Positions 22,015 through 34,500 of a DNA stretch of 64,000 nt are shown here, piece after piece. Under the pieces are notes generated by a model. The model saw only the letters and a program-made list of their open reading frames with translations, did not search any database and was not told where the DNA came from. Origin of the DNA: Campanula takesimana (lineage: Eukaryota; Streptophyta; Magnoliopsida; Asterales; Campanulaceae); the NCBI GenBank assembly GCA_026119855.1, contig JAOWBW010000087.1:62001-126000 (forward strand). Reading direction: 5' to 3'. Position numbers and translations under genes: made by a program. Numbering within the stretch: position 1 is the first letter of the stretch; each line of letters starts with the position of its first letter.

Positions 22015-22970
22015 TGATGGTGGTTCCGCACTCAACTTAATGCCTGGCTGAATCATGGGCATACTGGGGCTTAAAAATTAAGATCTAAAGCCTTCTACTC
22101 AAGTGATCCGAGGCTATGACAGCACTGCCCGCATAGTCATGGGTATGGTGGAAGTGGACATTGAATTTGGGAGCATGGTTATGTCCGTCCCGTTTCAAGT
22201 GCTCGATGTCCCCGCCTCATTCAATTTGCTCTTAGGTCAACCATGGATACACAGTTCTAATGCCGTTCCTTCAACTCTGCATCAGTGTGTCAATTTCTGA
22301 AACGGAGAAGAAATAGTGACCGTCATGGCAGAAAATGTCAATATCCACAGAAATGGGGAACTCGTCCACCAAGTTCAGCATGGGTTAGAAGACTCCACCC
22401 TCTCTGGCGTCTCAATCAACGCCGTCGACAAAGAAGGGGGAAACGGACCATGGACCCTCGGCAATCACAAAGTCGTTCGCATGATGAGGAATATGAACTA
22501 CTTCCCCAGTTTAGGCCTAGGAAAGTACCAACAAGGGAGAATGCAACCCGTGGAGGTCCCATTTGTCAAGAACAAGTTCGGATTGGGGTACGAACCTTCA
22601 GAGGACGACTTGAAATATGAGTAAGCCGTCAAGAATGAAAAGGCCCGAGCTCGCAGGGAAGGCCGTCACTATGAAATTCCCAACTTGAGGCCTTATCGCA
22701 AGACATTAAATGGCTACTTTATCCGCCAGGGGGAAGATGTCCCGTACATAATCTTTCCTGAACCATGGGTAAACAGCAAGGGCATCAGAAAGCCCAGTCT
22801 CGAAGTCTTTGCTGATTGTGAGATACAGAAGCATGAAGAGGAACCAACTCCAATGTCACCCTGAGAATGGTGGGGGAAGAAAGTAACCATGGAGTCCGAG
22901 ACAGAGATTACCGTAGGGGAAGAATCAACTGATCTAGCCTCCATGTTCGAATAACTTACCATCATGAGTG
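22015..22970 (+). pseudogene. E3 protease and G-patch-like segment
   Basis: The start reads DGGSALN, the aspartic protease active-site region with the preceding residues lost to the copia1 junction. Then come VIRGYDSTARIVMG and FNLLLGQPWIHSSNAVPSTLHQC, the C-terminal protease block. A frameshift near 22285-22310 separates this from a G-patch-like segment (MNYFPSLGLGKYQQG, 22493-22540, ending FGLGYEPSEDD). Several stops occur before 22970. The order protease then G-patch matches E1 and E2. Confidence 0.82.
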
Positions 22971-23106
22971 CCAACTCAATGCCATCTCCGATGACACCGA
23001 CACGGGAAGTGGGCCTATCAGTGAGATCAAGCCAAGCTCTGAGCCTATCAACAACTGGTATTCAACAAAAGGACCCGTAGTATCCGAAGAATTCCTGATC
23101 AAGAAA

Positions 23107-24755
23107 ATGGGTTGCATTCCACGCAAGGTTACAAAGGAAGATTTGTTAACATTCACTTTCGAGTCCGAGAGTGTTTCCGATACTCTCACCCAAGAGGATA
23201 TGGAGGCAATAGCCGAGCGTGTGTTCCCTTTCTTTGCTAATGAAAATTTTGATCTTTCTAAGTACCCCGAGATTGCAAACATCATAAATGATGAATTAAC
23301 TAATAATGAATTTAATGAACTAGTTAATAACGATTCAAACTATGATGGAATAGACCACGAAAATGAAACATACTTAAATGAATTGGCTCAACAGGTCCGT
23401 AGTCGTGGTGAAAATGGCCCAGGGGCTGATGAAGAATTGCATGTTGTTAATCTGGGTACCGATGAGGAGTCGAAAGAAACCAAGATCGGAAGCTTCTTCA
23501 AGGGGGAAGAGAAAGACAGACTGAATGCACTGCTCAGAGAATTTGTGGATGTGTTTACATGGTCATACAAAGACATGCCAGGTTTAGACAGAAAGGTCGC
23601 CAAGCACAGGATTCTGATCAGAGACGACGCTAAGCCAGTCAAGCAGAAACTCAGAAAAAGCAAGCTAGAATGGTCTCTACAAGTCAATGAAGAAATAGAA
23701 AAGCTTCTCAGTGTGGGCTTTATCAAAGTCATTGAGTATCCGACATGGCTAGCGAATGTTGTGACGGTCAGAAAGGCTAACGGCAAGGTCCGTGTTTGTG
23801 TGGATTTCTGGGATTTGAACAAGGCTTCACCAATGGATGATTTCCCACTACCCAACATGGACATGCTAGTCGATTCCACTGCCGCCTACGAAGTCCGTTC
23901 CTTTGTGGATGGTTTTGCTGGGTACAATCTGATTCTCATGACCGAAGAAGATCAACACAAGACTGCTTTCACAACACCATGGGGAACCTTTTGCTACACA
24001 GTCATGCCATTTGGGTTGAGGAATGCTGGGGCTACTTATCAAAGGGGTGTGACAGACTTGTTCCACGACATGATTCACAAGGAAATTGAGGTCTATGTGG
24101 ATGACATGATCATCAATTCAAAGGGGACCGACGGTTAACACTTGATCGACCTCCGCAAGTTCTTCAAAAGGCTTCGACAACACAAGATGAGGCTCAATCC
24201 TGCAAAGTGAACTTTTGGGGTTATCCAAGGCAAAGTTCATTGCTACATGGTCACTGAGAGGGGAATTGAAGCACATCCCTCAAAAATCAAGGCAATCATT
24301 GACATGCCTTCCCCGAAGACACAAAAAGAAATCAAAGGTTTCATGGGAAGACTTCAGTACATCAGTCGGTTTGTGTACGAACTCACTTCCATGTGCGAGC
24401 CAATCTTTAAGCTACTCAAGAAGAATGTGGATCTAGAATGGACCGACGCTTGCCAAGAATCCTTCGATTAAGTGAAGCATTACTTGACATGCCCTCCAGT
24501 TCTGGTTCCACCACACAAATATAAGCCTCTCTTGCTCTACCTTACAGTGAATGATGAAGCCCTAGGGGCTATGCTAGCACAAGAGCAACGAGATTCCACA
24601 AAGGAGAATGCCATTTATTTTGTCAGTCGCCGATTCCAGGGAGGCGAAAAGAACTACTCCGTCTTGGAAAGGTCATGTGCAGCATTGGTTTGGGTCACTC
24701 AAAAGCTTAAACATTACATGGAATCCTTTCCAATCAAGCTAGTAGCAAAAGTGGT
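23107..24755 (+). pseudogene. E3 reverse transcriptase and RNase H, broken by stops and E2
   Basis: A 343-codon open stretch (23107-24138) covers the RT: KPVKQKLRKSKLEWSLQVNE, FPLPNMDMLVDSTAAYEVRS, MPFGLRNAGATYQR and an intact YVDD near 24094-24105. In the same frame the sequence continues through TAA (24136-24138), TGA (24208-24210, at a position normally Cys) and TAA (24469-24471) into RNase H (AIYFVSRRFQGGEKNYSVLE). E2 inserts after 24755, near the end of RNase H. No functional product is possible. Confidence 0.9.
24751..24755. other. Target-site duplication of E2, left copy
   Basis: GTGGT directly before the E2 LTR; repeated at 44188-44192 after the second LTR. Confidence 0.95.
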
Positions 24756-25011
24756 TGTAGATACCCTGATCTCGCACCCCTAAAAACCCACCTTGAATCG
24801 GTCTAAACCCGAAAATTGACCTAAAACCCTCGATTTGGCTGTGCGGGACTGCCGTGAGACTTATCGGTCCATCGAATGGATAACGGACTTCAAATTCATG
24901 ATCAGAGCGAAAAAACGAGCAAACAGGCAAAAATTTCGTTTTTAGAGGTGCGGGACCGGAAACGGGGCCCGCAACCCCCCGAACTGCTCGCTGTTATCCA
25001 TTCTGTGCATT

Positions 25012-25390
25012 AAAAATATATTATTACCTTTCCTTGCTAATTGACATATTTCAGATATACCGACGTGACCACAAAATTATTCCAAGCAACTTTCATGTTG
25101 GGCCCGCGGACAACCGGGACACCGGAGCGCGCACGACGGAGCGGAAAGCCGGAGCCGGAAAGATGGTTATCCAAATTGGAAAATATCTCAAAATATCTTA
25201 TCAACTGGTCAAGAAGATCAAAAAATATATTATTGTCGTTCCTTGCTCATAAAAATATTTCAGATATACCGGCCTGACCAGAAAAATATTCCGAGCAACT
25301 TTCATGTTGGACTCGCGGACAACTGGGACACCGGAGATGCGCACAACGGAGCAGTTGCGGAGCGGAAAGCCGGAACAGAGATAAGGAAGA
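25012..25390. repeat. Tandem U3 units in E2 5' LTR (two copies)
   Basis: Each unit has an AT-rich part (ATATTTCAGATATACCG) and a GC-rich part (CGCGGACAACCGGGACACCG, GGAGCGGAAAGCCGGA). Unit 1 begins near 25012 and unit 2 near 25221. The 3' LTR has three units. Confidence 0.9.
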
Positions 25391-25482
25391 TGACTTTAAG
25401 CCTTAGTCAAGAAGGATTGATGATGAATCCACCAATTTACAACCTCCCCCCTCCAAGTTACAACCAATTTACCACCTCCCTC

Positions 25483-25490
25483 CTATATAC
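25483..25490 (+). promoter_or_regulatory. E2 5' LTR TATA-like box
   Basis: CTATATAC in a C/T-rich context, directly downstream of the tandem GC-rich units; conserved at 42154-42161 in the 3' LTR. Confidence 0.55.
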
Positions 25491-27669
25491 TCCACTCTCA
25501 TCCATTTCAAAAAAAGAGAGACACAAAAACAAAAAGAAAAAAAAACCCTACCATCCTCCACTCTCATTCTCTCTCAACAAGAACACCACCACCACACCAT
25601 CACCACACCACCACTCATACACCACCCCTACACCACCCATAAATCACCAAACAAACCACAAAAAACACATCAAAGCCAAAACTTTGATCAAACACAAAGC
25701 AAAAGAAAAGAAAAAGTCTTTGATCAAACACACCACCAACACCACACCATCACCACACCACCACTCATACACCACCCCTACACCACCCATAAATCACCAA
25801 ACAAACCACAAAAAACACATCAAAGCCAAAACTTTGATCAAACACAAAGCAAAAAGAAAAGAAAAAGTCTTCCCTTGGTTGACAAAGGGAGCACCCATAA
25901 TCTCAAAAGCTAGGTAAAAGTCTATGTAAACCTTGGCTCTTTAGATATGTAAGCAATATTGGGAGTGGTTTGGAACCTAGTCAAATAATGACTAGGTTTC
26001 CTTCATCTTCCATGTTTTATTTTAGCTTTGTAAAGCTTTGTTTATGTATATAAATGATGATCATGTGATGCTAATACTCAGTTTATTATGTTTATATAGG
26101 TTCATAATAGTCATAATATTCATATGCTTTAATTTGTGTATGAAAATCTTCATGTTTCTCTCAAAGGGCGTAAATCTGCCCTCTTTGGCTTTCCTTCATG
26201 ATCATGCATGTGAAAATTATTATTTGTTGAGAAATAGCTCTTGGATAATGTTTTTAACATGTTAAATATCAAAGTCCTTGAGTTTCATGCTTTGGTTTGA
26301 AGATATAGTAGTGTTTTGAGGTCTATAATCATGCCTCATATAATCAGTTTTTACTTTCTGTATAGAGTCTTTATTTTGATGAGCTTATAAATCCATCTTA
26401 GAATGGTTTTATGGTTTAGGTCAAAGAACAAAAGTTGTTCATAACATGTTTAAATATATGATCCTAAAGTTTCATGTTCATATTCCATGCCTAGATCATA
26501 TTTTCATGCATAAATTTGGGTCTCAGTGATTCTGAGTTGTTTATTCACTGTGGTACCTTGCTGTGTTCTTGGGCTTCAAACTTGATGAAAAATAATTTTC
26601 TGGACAAATATCAAAACATGTATTTTGTTCTAAACGAACTGAGTATGATTATCATATTTTTTATACATTTTTTGGATTACTGGAAGTGCTCCTTTTAAAC
26701 ATATGTTTCAAACTCAAAAATTCAGATTCTGCACTTCCAGTTTCTGACATTGAAATGTCAGAAACCTTTTTAGCCACTAAAACTCATCCTATGAACTCCA
26801 AATTTTGGGATCTTCATTTTTTATTCGTTTTATTCAACTTTTGTTCTTTGGGTTTTGTCATATTCCCAATCTAAGATGGTGAAAATTGGTGATAAACATG
26901 CTAAGGTTTCTGTTTGCCTTTTCTGGGCTGAATTTTGTGATCAACTTTATTGCATGTGTTTGGGGCCTAAACTTGGTCCAAAAAGTCTACAAAAACTCCC
27001 TTGTGATCCCTAGTATTCAGGGATTAACTCCCAATTTTTATTTTTGGAATCGGATTGATTTTAGGACAGGTACGACGGCTCGGGGACGGAAAGTGTCACC
27101 GAAATCAACAAAAGCACCGTCGAGGATATTTATTATTATTTGTGGGATTTGTCTCCCCTATTTTTTGTATATGTGTAATTGTGTAATCTCCTCTCCCGTG
27201 GATGTATTATTGCTTGATATGATCAAAACCATTCTTGAAAACCAATTGGGGAATCCACTCAAACCGAGTTCCCGGTTGTGAATAAAAATGAAACTTCCTA
27301 GAATAGGAAGACCTCCATATATATTTCATCACCATTTTTTGGTAGGGCATAAAATCCAAATTAAAAGGCATAAAATTGAATATAAGTGGCACGCATATAG
27401 AGACCATCACGGGCGAGAAGAGTGCCTAACCCCTTCTCTTCTCGTAACTTAGCCCCCGAACCCATTTTCTAAAAAAAGGTTTTTTCTTCATTTTTCCTAA
27501 AATCAAAATGAGGTGGCGACTCTTGCAATCAAATCACAGCATCAAGAGGAAACCATTGTGTGAGAACCGAGCGCATTTCCAAAGCGCATCAGCACGAGAC
27601 GGGCGCGAACCACTTTCACGGGCGGTCATTTCGCGGTGATCCGATCATCTCGGGCGCGGGCTCTCACAG

Positions 27670-27687
27670 TGGCGACTCTGCTGGGGA
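27670..27687 (+). other. E2 primer binding site
   Basis: TGGCGACTCTGCTGGGGA, one base after the LTR end; identical to the E1 site. Confidence 0.93.
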
Positions 27688-28615
27688 AGTCAAGTTGAAG
27701 TGGGCTAGACTCTAAATCTTTGTGTGTGCCATGATTTATGTGCCTTACTTGGGGTGTTTATATCTGTGCCCTAACCTCTGTTTTGCAGGGGCGTTTTTTC
27801 GCTTATCTTATTTGTATATATATATATGCATTGCGTGGTGAGTGATTCCCCAAAAAAGGGGTAAAACAAGTAAAAAAGGAAAAAAATGATTTTCTTGTTT
27901 TCTTTACGTGCTTTCAAAATGATTTTTCGAACTCATAGATACCTCACACTCATGCACGTTTTTTGAAAAGCGTCTTAGAATCTCAAACCCGAGACGGTAA
28001 ACCTGGGGCATAAGGGAGCTTACTTGACTTCCCCATAGGGTCAACGGTATACTGTTTCCCCCTTAGCAGCGCCTACGGTCGCTGTGATGGGTGTAAGCCA
28101 AGCTTCAAAAGCCGAAATGCGATGTCCATATTCTTTCGAAAACAACACGTCACAAACTTCATGTCGGTTTTTGTCCAAACAATTTTACTTCAATCCTATG
28201 AATTCCCAAAAGGTTATAATCGACCTCAATTGTGGATATCATGTTGAAATTCTTGGACTGACTTGAAATTGTCAAGACCCTCACATAGACCGTAACCGAA
28301 TGGTGGATCCCAGAAAGAGTATAGGCCCTTCGCTAGGGGCTCGGACGGCCAATAGTACAGTACAGGTGAAAAACGTTGGTCCTATACTTTGGAGATGGTA
28401 TCCACTATTCCAAGATTCATGCAAAAACATGTCAAAATAAAGCAAGTGCTTATCCGGCATTCTAGGATTGATTTTGATTTTTGAACTCCTTTTGAATCAA
28501 ACTCGGAAAATCTCGATCCTCTTCACTCTCTTATCAGCCCTAAACACCATCCCTTTCAGATACTCTAAGCCTGGCATCTACTTGGAAAGGGGGAGCTAGA
28601 AACAGGAAGGGGAGG
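27688..28615 (+). other. E2 5' untranslated region
   Basis: No conserved domain. It includes a short AT repeat (TATATATATATA near 27819) and GC-poor leader sequence. The gag frame is open from about 28600. Confidence 0.7.
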
Positions 28616-28663
28616 TTGATCCGAGTTGCCAAGACAGTGCCTGTAACCGAAGAAGCTATTGCA

Positions 28664-30598
28664 ATGGCCCAGGAAGGAAATGAGGAAGCCTATGTGCCGC
28701 CACCAGGTCTTCAAGCATGGTTGGAGCAGAATGTGTTGGGTCAGATGAGGATTCAGCAAGATGAGCTACTGGCTACACTTGTGCAGATGCAGAATCAGAA
28801 TAGTAATGGGGCTCCCAATGGCAACCCCAACAGAAATCCCAATGGCGATCCGAACGTTAATCAGACCGGAAATGGGGTTCCTAATCCTAATCCCAATGGC
28901 AATACAGGTCCCAATGGAAGTGGCATCCCTACCATCAACTTGAATCCTATTGGTAGCAACACCATCGGCCAGAGTCATCACCAGAACATCCCTCCTCAGG
29001 GTAATGTGGCTCATCCAGACTTCAGTGGCACTCACCAGCCCTTCATCCCGAATCCAGCAAATTTTGCTGTGCATCCGTCTCAGTATCCGCCTGATCATAA
29101 TGCCTTTGCTCAGTATATGCAGACTCTATATCCGAATCAGCAGCCCAACGCTTATGGTGCGTTTGCTAGCGGTGCCTCTCAGATTAATCAAGGAACTTCC
29201 CAGGGGCAAGATCCTAACCTAGTCCGCCAAATGGAAGCGTTCTACAAGGGTGTCCCATATGTACCCCTTACTAAAGCTGAGATTTAAATGAGCAAAATGA
29301 AAGAAATGTTGAGAAAGGTCATGAATAAAGGGGAGTTTTCTGCAGATTCCTTGAAATTATCTCCATTTGCTGTTCTGCCTCCTAAATTCAAAATGCCCGA
29401 TGTGGAGAAATTTGATGGTACAGGTTGCCCAATGGCCCACCTGAAATCTTACGCTCATGCAATGCAGTCTCGTGGGGCTAATGTTGGTGCGATGGCCTCC
29501 AACTTCCATCTGACTTTGGTAGGAGCCGCTAAGCAGTGGTTTATGACTGTGGATGCCAATCTGGTTGATAATTGGGGGAAGCTCGTGGATGAATTCCATA
29601 AGCGATACAAAGATAACTCCAACTGGGAGAAGAGCCGTCGTGACCTCGATTTGTGTGCTCAGCGTGAGAAGGAATCCTTTTCTGAATTTGCAAGTAGGTG
29701 GGGGAAGAAAGTTGCTCAAACTCTGGAGAGGCCTGACAGTGCTGAGCAAACTCGTATTTTCCTTAAGAATCTTCAGCCAGTGTATGCAGATAAGATGAAA
29801 TATCTCACGTTTCCAGATTTTGCTTCTATTCTTTATGTGGGTTCTCGTATTGACGAAGATGTCCGAACTGGGGTGATCAAGCTAGATTCTTTTCCTAGCT
29901 CCTACAGATTCCGATCCGCTGCTAAAGCCCCGGCACCAGTTGTAAACAATGTTGCCATGACCCCTGCTCCTTTTTGGAACAGCAATGTGGGACCAAGCCG
30001 GAGCAGCTACAATAGGGCACCTCCGTGTTATAATCAAGACGGGTCTGTGAACTATGTCACCGATCAGCGAAAGAATGGTGGAAATCGGAGAGATCGCCAT
30101 TTTGATAAATTCAGCGCTCCATTGTCTACTATCTTTCAAGGATTGGTCGCCCAAGGAGTACTAAAGCCGATAGAAGGATACCGCCCGCCTAATCCGCCTC
30201 CTAAGAATTGGGATGCAAGTAAATATTGTGCATACCACGTATCACCTGGTCATGCGACAAATGAATGTTGGAGTTTGAGACACACTCTGCAAGACATGAT
30301 AGACGATGGACTCATTCAGAAGCCGCCCCAACCAAATGTGGTGACTAATCCCTTGCCAGGGATCCATGTGATCGAGTTTGAAGGAAACTACTCAAGGACT
30401 AGTTTCATCGTTCCGAAGAAAGCTTTGAATTACACTGTAACTCCTGTTATCTCCGAAGATTTTGAATGCCATATGATCTCTTGGGATTCGATTTTGTCTA
30501 GTGCTAAAGCTATTAAGGAGCAAAAAGCCCCTGTTAAAAAGGCCACTTGGGTTGGCGGAAATGTGAATCACCCCACTCGCTCGGGAAGAGCCTATTAG
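28664..30598 (+). pseudogene. gag: E2 gag, two nonsense codons
   Basis: Capsid polyprotein. The first ATG in frame is 28664-28666 (GCAATGGCC); the frame is open a little upstream without ATG. An Asn/Pro/Gly-rich low-complexity N-terminus (NPNGNPNRNPNGDPNVN) is followed by TAA (29285-29287), then in the same frame the gag core (FDGTGCPMAHLKSYAHAM to about 29840) and one zinc-knuckle-like CAYHVSPGHATNEC (30227-30268) with His as second ligand. TAG at 30596-30598 ends the stretch, after which the frame continues into protease. Both stops could be C-to-T changes of Gln codons. Without them gag and protease would form one frame, as in E1. Confidence 0.88.
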
Positions 30599-31214
30599 CC
30601 TCCAAATCCCGAGGCAAGTGAATTGGGAAAGGATAAAGAAGAAGTCCCCGCTCAGAAAGAGAAGGTCGCCGAGAACCCGGTCTTGACCCAGTTAAAGAAA
30701 ACCCAGGCTAATATATCCATTTGGGGTTTGCTCTCATCTTCACAGGAGCACCGAGACGTGTTGGTTAAAGCTCTTGCTCAAGCTGTCATCCCGATCGAGA
30801 CTTCTCCCAATGACCTTGTCCACATGATCGACAACATTCATTTTGGGAATATCATCACTTTTACCGATCTCGATGCACCAAAAATTGGTCTTAATCATGT
30901 CGAGGCTCTGCACATCACAGTTGGGGTCGGAGGTGAGCACTTAGCTCGTGTTTTGATCGATAATGGCTCCTCAGTAAATGTATGCCCCGCGCATGTTCTC
31001 GCAGATTTGGGAATCAAGATAACTGATTTGGCCCCATCTTCTCAAGTGGTTCGTGCTTACGATAGCACCAGTCGCTGTGTTCTGGGTGTTGTCCTTCTCA
31101 CTCTCACCATTGGCCCTCTCGTCATGCCGATTGAATTTCAAGTGATTGATATCAAGTCCTCATTCAGTCTACTCTTGGGACGCCCTTGGATCCATGGAGT
31201 AAGAGGGGTAGCTT
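30599..31214 (+). pseudogene. E2 protease, N-terminal part
   Basis: Continues the gag frame after TAG 30596-30598. The aspartic protease site DNGSS is at 30959-30973, then FSLLLGRPWIHGVRGVAS runs into the solo LTR at 31215. The region before the active site (VAENPVLTQLKKTQANISIW, then EHRDVLVKALAQAV) matches E1. Confidence 0.88.
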
Positions 31215-33328
31215 CTGTCACGACCCGAAATCTAGGCTCTATTTTATTAGTAATAAATAATTATTATTTATTTATTTGCTTATTTATTTATTTAAATTAT
31301 TATTTATTTAAATATTATGTGTGCATTTTATGTTTCATAATAATTATGCCTAGCATTTTGTTTGGGTCGTTTGGGTTAGTGTGGTATTGTTGGGTCTTAA
31401 TTGTTAGTAGGGAGTGTAGTATTTGTGTGTAGTGTAGTGGAGGGGGCCTAAGTGTAAAATCTTTTAAATCATTTTAACTACTCCCTCCCTACTCCTCATC
31501 TTCTCCCTCACTCTCTCCATTTCCCAGCTCATTTCTCTCTCTCTCTCTTCCTAGATCAAAGAAAAAGCGGTAAGTGTTTCTTCTCTCCCTTCTCTCTTCA
31601 TTTTCTTCCTCTTCCTCTTGTTATTTCTCATTTCTTAAAACATGAATCTTGTTTAGATCGTCGATAGGTTCGTGTGGAGTCAAAAATATTTGAAATCCAT
31701 CATCTTTGGGAAATCTCAAGTAAGTTACTTTTCCCCCATTTTTATGCTAAAATGTTCATATCATGTTTATATAATGCTTGATGTGTTATATTTGAAGTTT
31801 GGTTGAGTTTAGAATTTATTTGGAATTTATTTGAGTTTTGGTCAAAAATGGTGATTTTATGAATGTTGGGTTTGATTCTTGGTTTTGGTTGATAAATGGT
31901 GTATTTGGATCCCCATCCTAGATATAAGTTGTTTTGGTACATTTTGGAACTTGTTGAATGAGCTGATTTTGAGTATTTTGTGTTTTGGTAGAATTTGGGT
32001 CGAAATTGTTAGAACCCAGCTCTGTTTCCCGGCCTTGAACCCAGACCGAGCGCCCGCCCGCGCGTACCCAGGCGCCCGCCTACACCCCTTATTCCAGCGG
32101 TCTGACCTTCTGGTCATTCAAGCGCCCGCTCGCCCCTGCCCAGGCGCCCGCCCGCCCGCCTGCTTGGGATTTTTGCCCTTTTGCATGGTCTAAGGTTATT
32201 GGCTTAACTAGTTTAGGTTTCCTTCTTCTAATTAACTTAAGATAAAACCGTTGAACACTTTATTAAGTGGAATCTATTCTTTTGTGAACAAATATGTTAT
32301 GGAATTTGATTAAGTATCATTTTGGGAATGTGGTTGATCCTTGATGTGTTGTTTGGATTGGTTTACCTTTGTGGTAATTTATTTGGAATGGTTCCCTACT
32401 TTGGAACCTTAAGTTGTTTAATTAAGCTAGTATTTATTACTTAGTATTTATTTGGAAGCCCAGCTGGCATATTTGTTGCATCGGGCGATGGGAAAGATTA
32501 TAATGGCAAAGCCAAGTCCATTATAATGTTGACCATTGTTTGTCCTTACTATACCCCTTTTCCAGATTGGCCTTGGAAGAGATAAGTTAGCTTCCTTTGT
32601 GAATGTATCTAGCTACCGAGCATGACTTTGTGGCATGGCTCTTGTCCTTTGTGACACTCTTATGGTTATTGTTCCGGTATCGGGGGTTTTCTCTTCGGCT
32701 TTCATGCTATTATGAAGATGTGATTTGTTGATTATTGAAACTGCGCAGCGATCCTTTATTTGGATGTATCGGTTTGGAAACCTTGGCTAATATCCTTTGT
32801 TATGTGTTTATTTCCGCTGCTAATTATTATCTGATAATTGCTATGTTATATGAGATATTGATGTTGTTATTACTTATTGTATCATAACATGTCATGTAGT
32901 TGCATTAGTAACTTATTGAGATTTATCTCACCCCCTTTCTTTTATCTTTGTTTTTCCTTACCCCCCCCCCAGGTGCTAAGGATTAGTCTCGCTGATCACG
33001 AGAAAGAGGACGTCGAGTGTGGATACATTCTTTTGGGGAAAGTTGTTATAGGTTGGTTTACATTATATAAATGTGTAACTTTTTTGGGATAGTTGTACCA
33101 AACAATGACGTCATTAAGAATTGTACATTTATATTTTGTTGGGCATAAACTTGTGGAAGTTTATGATAGTTGTATTTGGTTATTATCAAACTTGGATTTG
33201 TAAAACTTTGGATCATCACCTTTTGGTATCAAATGAAATTTTTAACTTCGGTATTTCACAGTTTTGGTTTTAAGTCGACGTCCAGCTCGCGATCTCGGGC
33301 CCGCGGGGTTCGGGGTCGCGACAGCTTC
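31210..33328 (+). mobile_element. Tekay-like solo LTR (2,109 bp) in E2 protease
   Basis: LTR at 31215-33323, TGTCACGACCCG...GGGGTCGCGACA, flanked by GCTTC at 31210-31214 and 33324-33328, a perfect target duplication. It has the same termini as 10333-13201 (which is in the other orientation) but is about 750 bp shorter. It carries a C10 run (32961-32970), a TATATAA near 31765 and the GC-rich cassette at 32049-32152. Reading frames that start inside it and enter E2 are chimeric and not real genes. Confidence 0.95.
32049..32152. repeat. GC-rich cassette in solo LTR (22-50-22 spacing)
   Basis: AGCGCCCGCC (32049), GGCGCCCGCC (32071), AGCGCCCGCT (32121) and GGCGCCCGCC (32143): two A-B pairs. It lies about 835-940 bp into the LTR, homologous in position to 12285-12393 and 58917-59021 but with another motif. 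Confidence 0.95.
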
Positions 33329-34500
33329 CTCCTACCATCAGTGCATCAAGTTCATCCACGACAATCATGTAGTGGTAGTTCATGCCCAAGATGATACGCA
33401 AGTTCATGACCTCCCGATTTTGGGAATTGAGCACAAAGATACTGGCATCTTCTTGAGTGGTTTTGAAGTGATCCCACAAGCTCGGATCCATGCTATTGAA
33501 TATGTCAAGGAGACCGATCTAATTGGTAGAAAGCGGACCAAGTATGGAGACGCAATGGCCTTGAATATGGTCAAGAAGATGAAGTTCCTACCTATGATGG
33601 GGCTTGGAAAAGAGCAACAAGGGTGTATTGAACCTATCAAGGATGATGTTCCATTTTTCTTCCTTCCTTTTGGGCTTGGCTACAAACCGACTCCTGCTGA
33701 AATCGTCGAATCTGTACGTCAGAAAAGGGAGAGACAGACTGCTATCAAAAGTGGAAGGGCCTATAAGCTCCCCCGACTCCGTCCTTATGAAAAGTCCTGG
33801 AAGGGATATTTTGTTTGTAAAGTTGAAGATGTCGCGTATGTTATGCCTTTTGAGCCAGTTATTGGCATTAATGAAAAGCCTCATTCTGGATGGGAAGTAT
33901 TTGAGAATATCAAGATGGTCGATGAAAACTTTGATGTGGGCAGTTCCTATAAGCAACTGGACCCGATTATTCCGTGGAATATTGATGAAGAAGATAATTT
34001 CTTCGGGTTGTTTGAAGGAATTGGTCTTGAAGACGGATATGTGGTTATGATCGAAAATGGTAATAGTGAAGCTTATGACCCGGTTAAGCACCTCAAGCCG
34101 GCAGTGGCACCACTTAATAACTGGTCCAGAACCACTGGCCCGCTCGTTACTACTGACACTCTAGTGGAGCAGTTTGGTTATGTTCGCCCTGATGGCCCCG
34201 CTTTTGAACCCTTTGTGCTATCTAATGTTGTTTCCGGGACTCCCGAAGAGGACCTCACTGTCGAGGACCTCGATGAGGTCGCCGAACTTGTACTCCCCTC
34301 TTTTGTGAATGAAGTTTCCTCTATTTCCGCTTACTCCTCGGTTGCCAATATTTTAAAAAATGATTTAACAAATGAAAATTTAACAACAACTAAAGTTAAT
34401 CATGAATCTTTAAAAAACATAAGTCAAGATGAAAAAGCCTATTTAATCGAGTTAAACAGGTTAGCAAAACAGCGTGGGGAACGAAAATTAGAAGCCTGTG
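33329..34500 (+). pseudogene. E2 protease C-terminus, G-patch-like segment and linker
   Basis: Picks up directly after the solo LTR (SSYHQCIKFIHDNHVVVVHA). The G-patch-like segment is MKFLPMMGLGKEQQGCIEP to FGLGYKPT (about 33579-33690). A linker of about 250 residues leads to RT. A frameshift within a run of five G near 34498-34505 separates it from the RT frame. Confidence 0.85.

Larger units (their letters stand above)
24756..27668 (+). repeat. E2 5' LTR (2,913 bp)
   Basis: Starts TGTAGATACCCTGATC and ends GGGCGCGGGCTCTCACA. It contains two GC-rich U3 units with a 209-bp step (about 25012-25390), a TATA-like CTATATAC at 25483-25490, and a duplicated segment of about 145 bp rich in CACCA (about 25580-25870) that is single in the 3' LTR. 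Low-complexity reading frames here are not genes. Confidence 0.95.

Noticed and set aside
25243..25917. A 224-codon frame rich in His/Thr/Lys/Pro
   Set aside because: It lies inside the E2 LTR, covers U3 units and a duplicated low-complexity segment, and its counterpart in the other LTR is of different length.
27670..27687. Possible tRNA genes near the primer sites
   Set aside because: Only the 3'-end complement is present; no cloverleaf sequence is seen around it.
33264..33323. N-terminal part of the frame that leads into E2 protease
   Set aside because: These codons belong to the solo LTR end; the protein would be chimeric.
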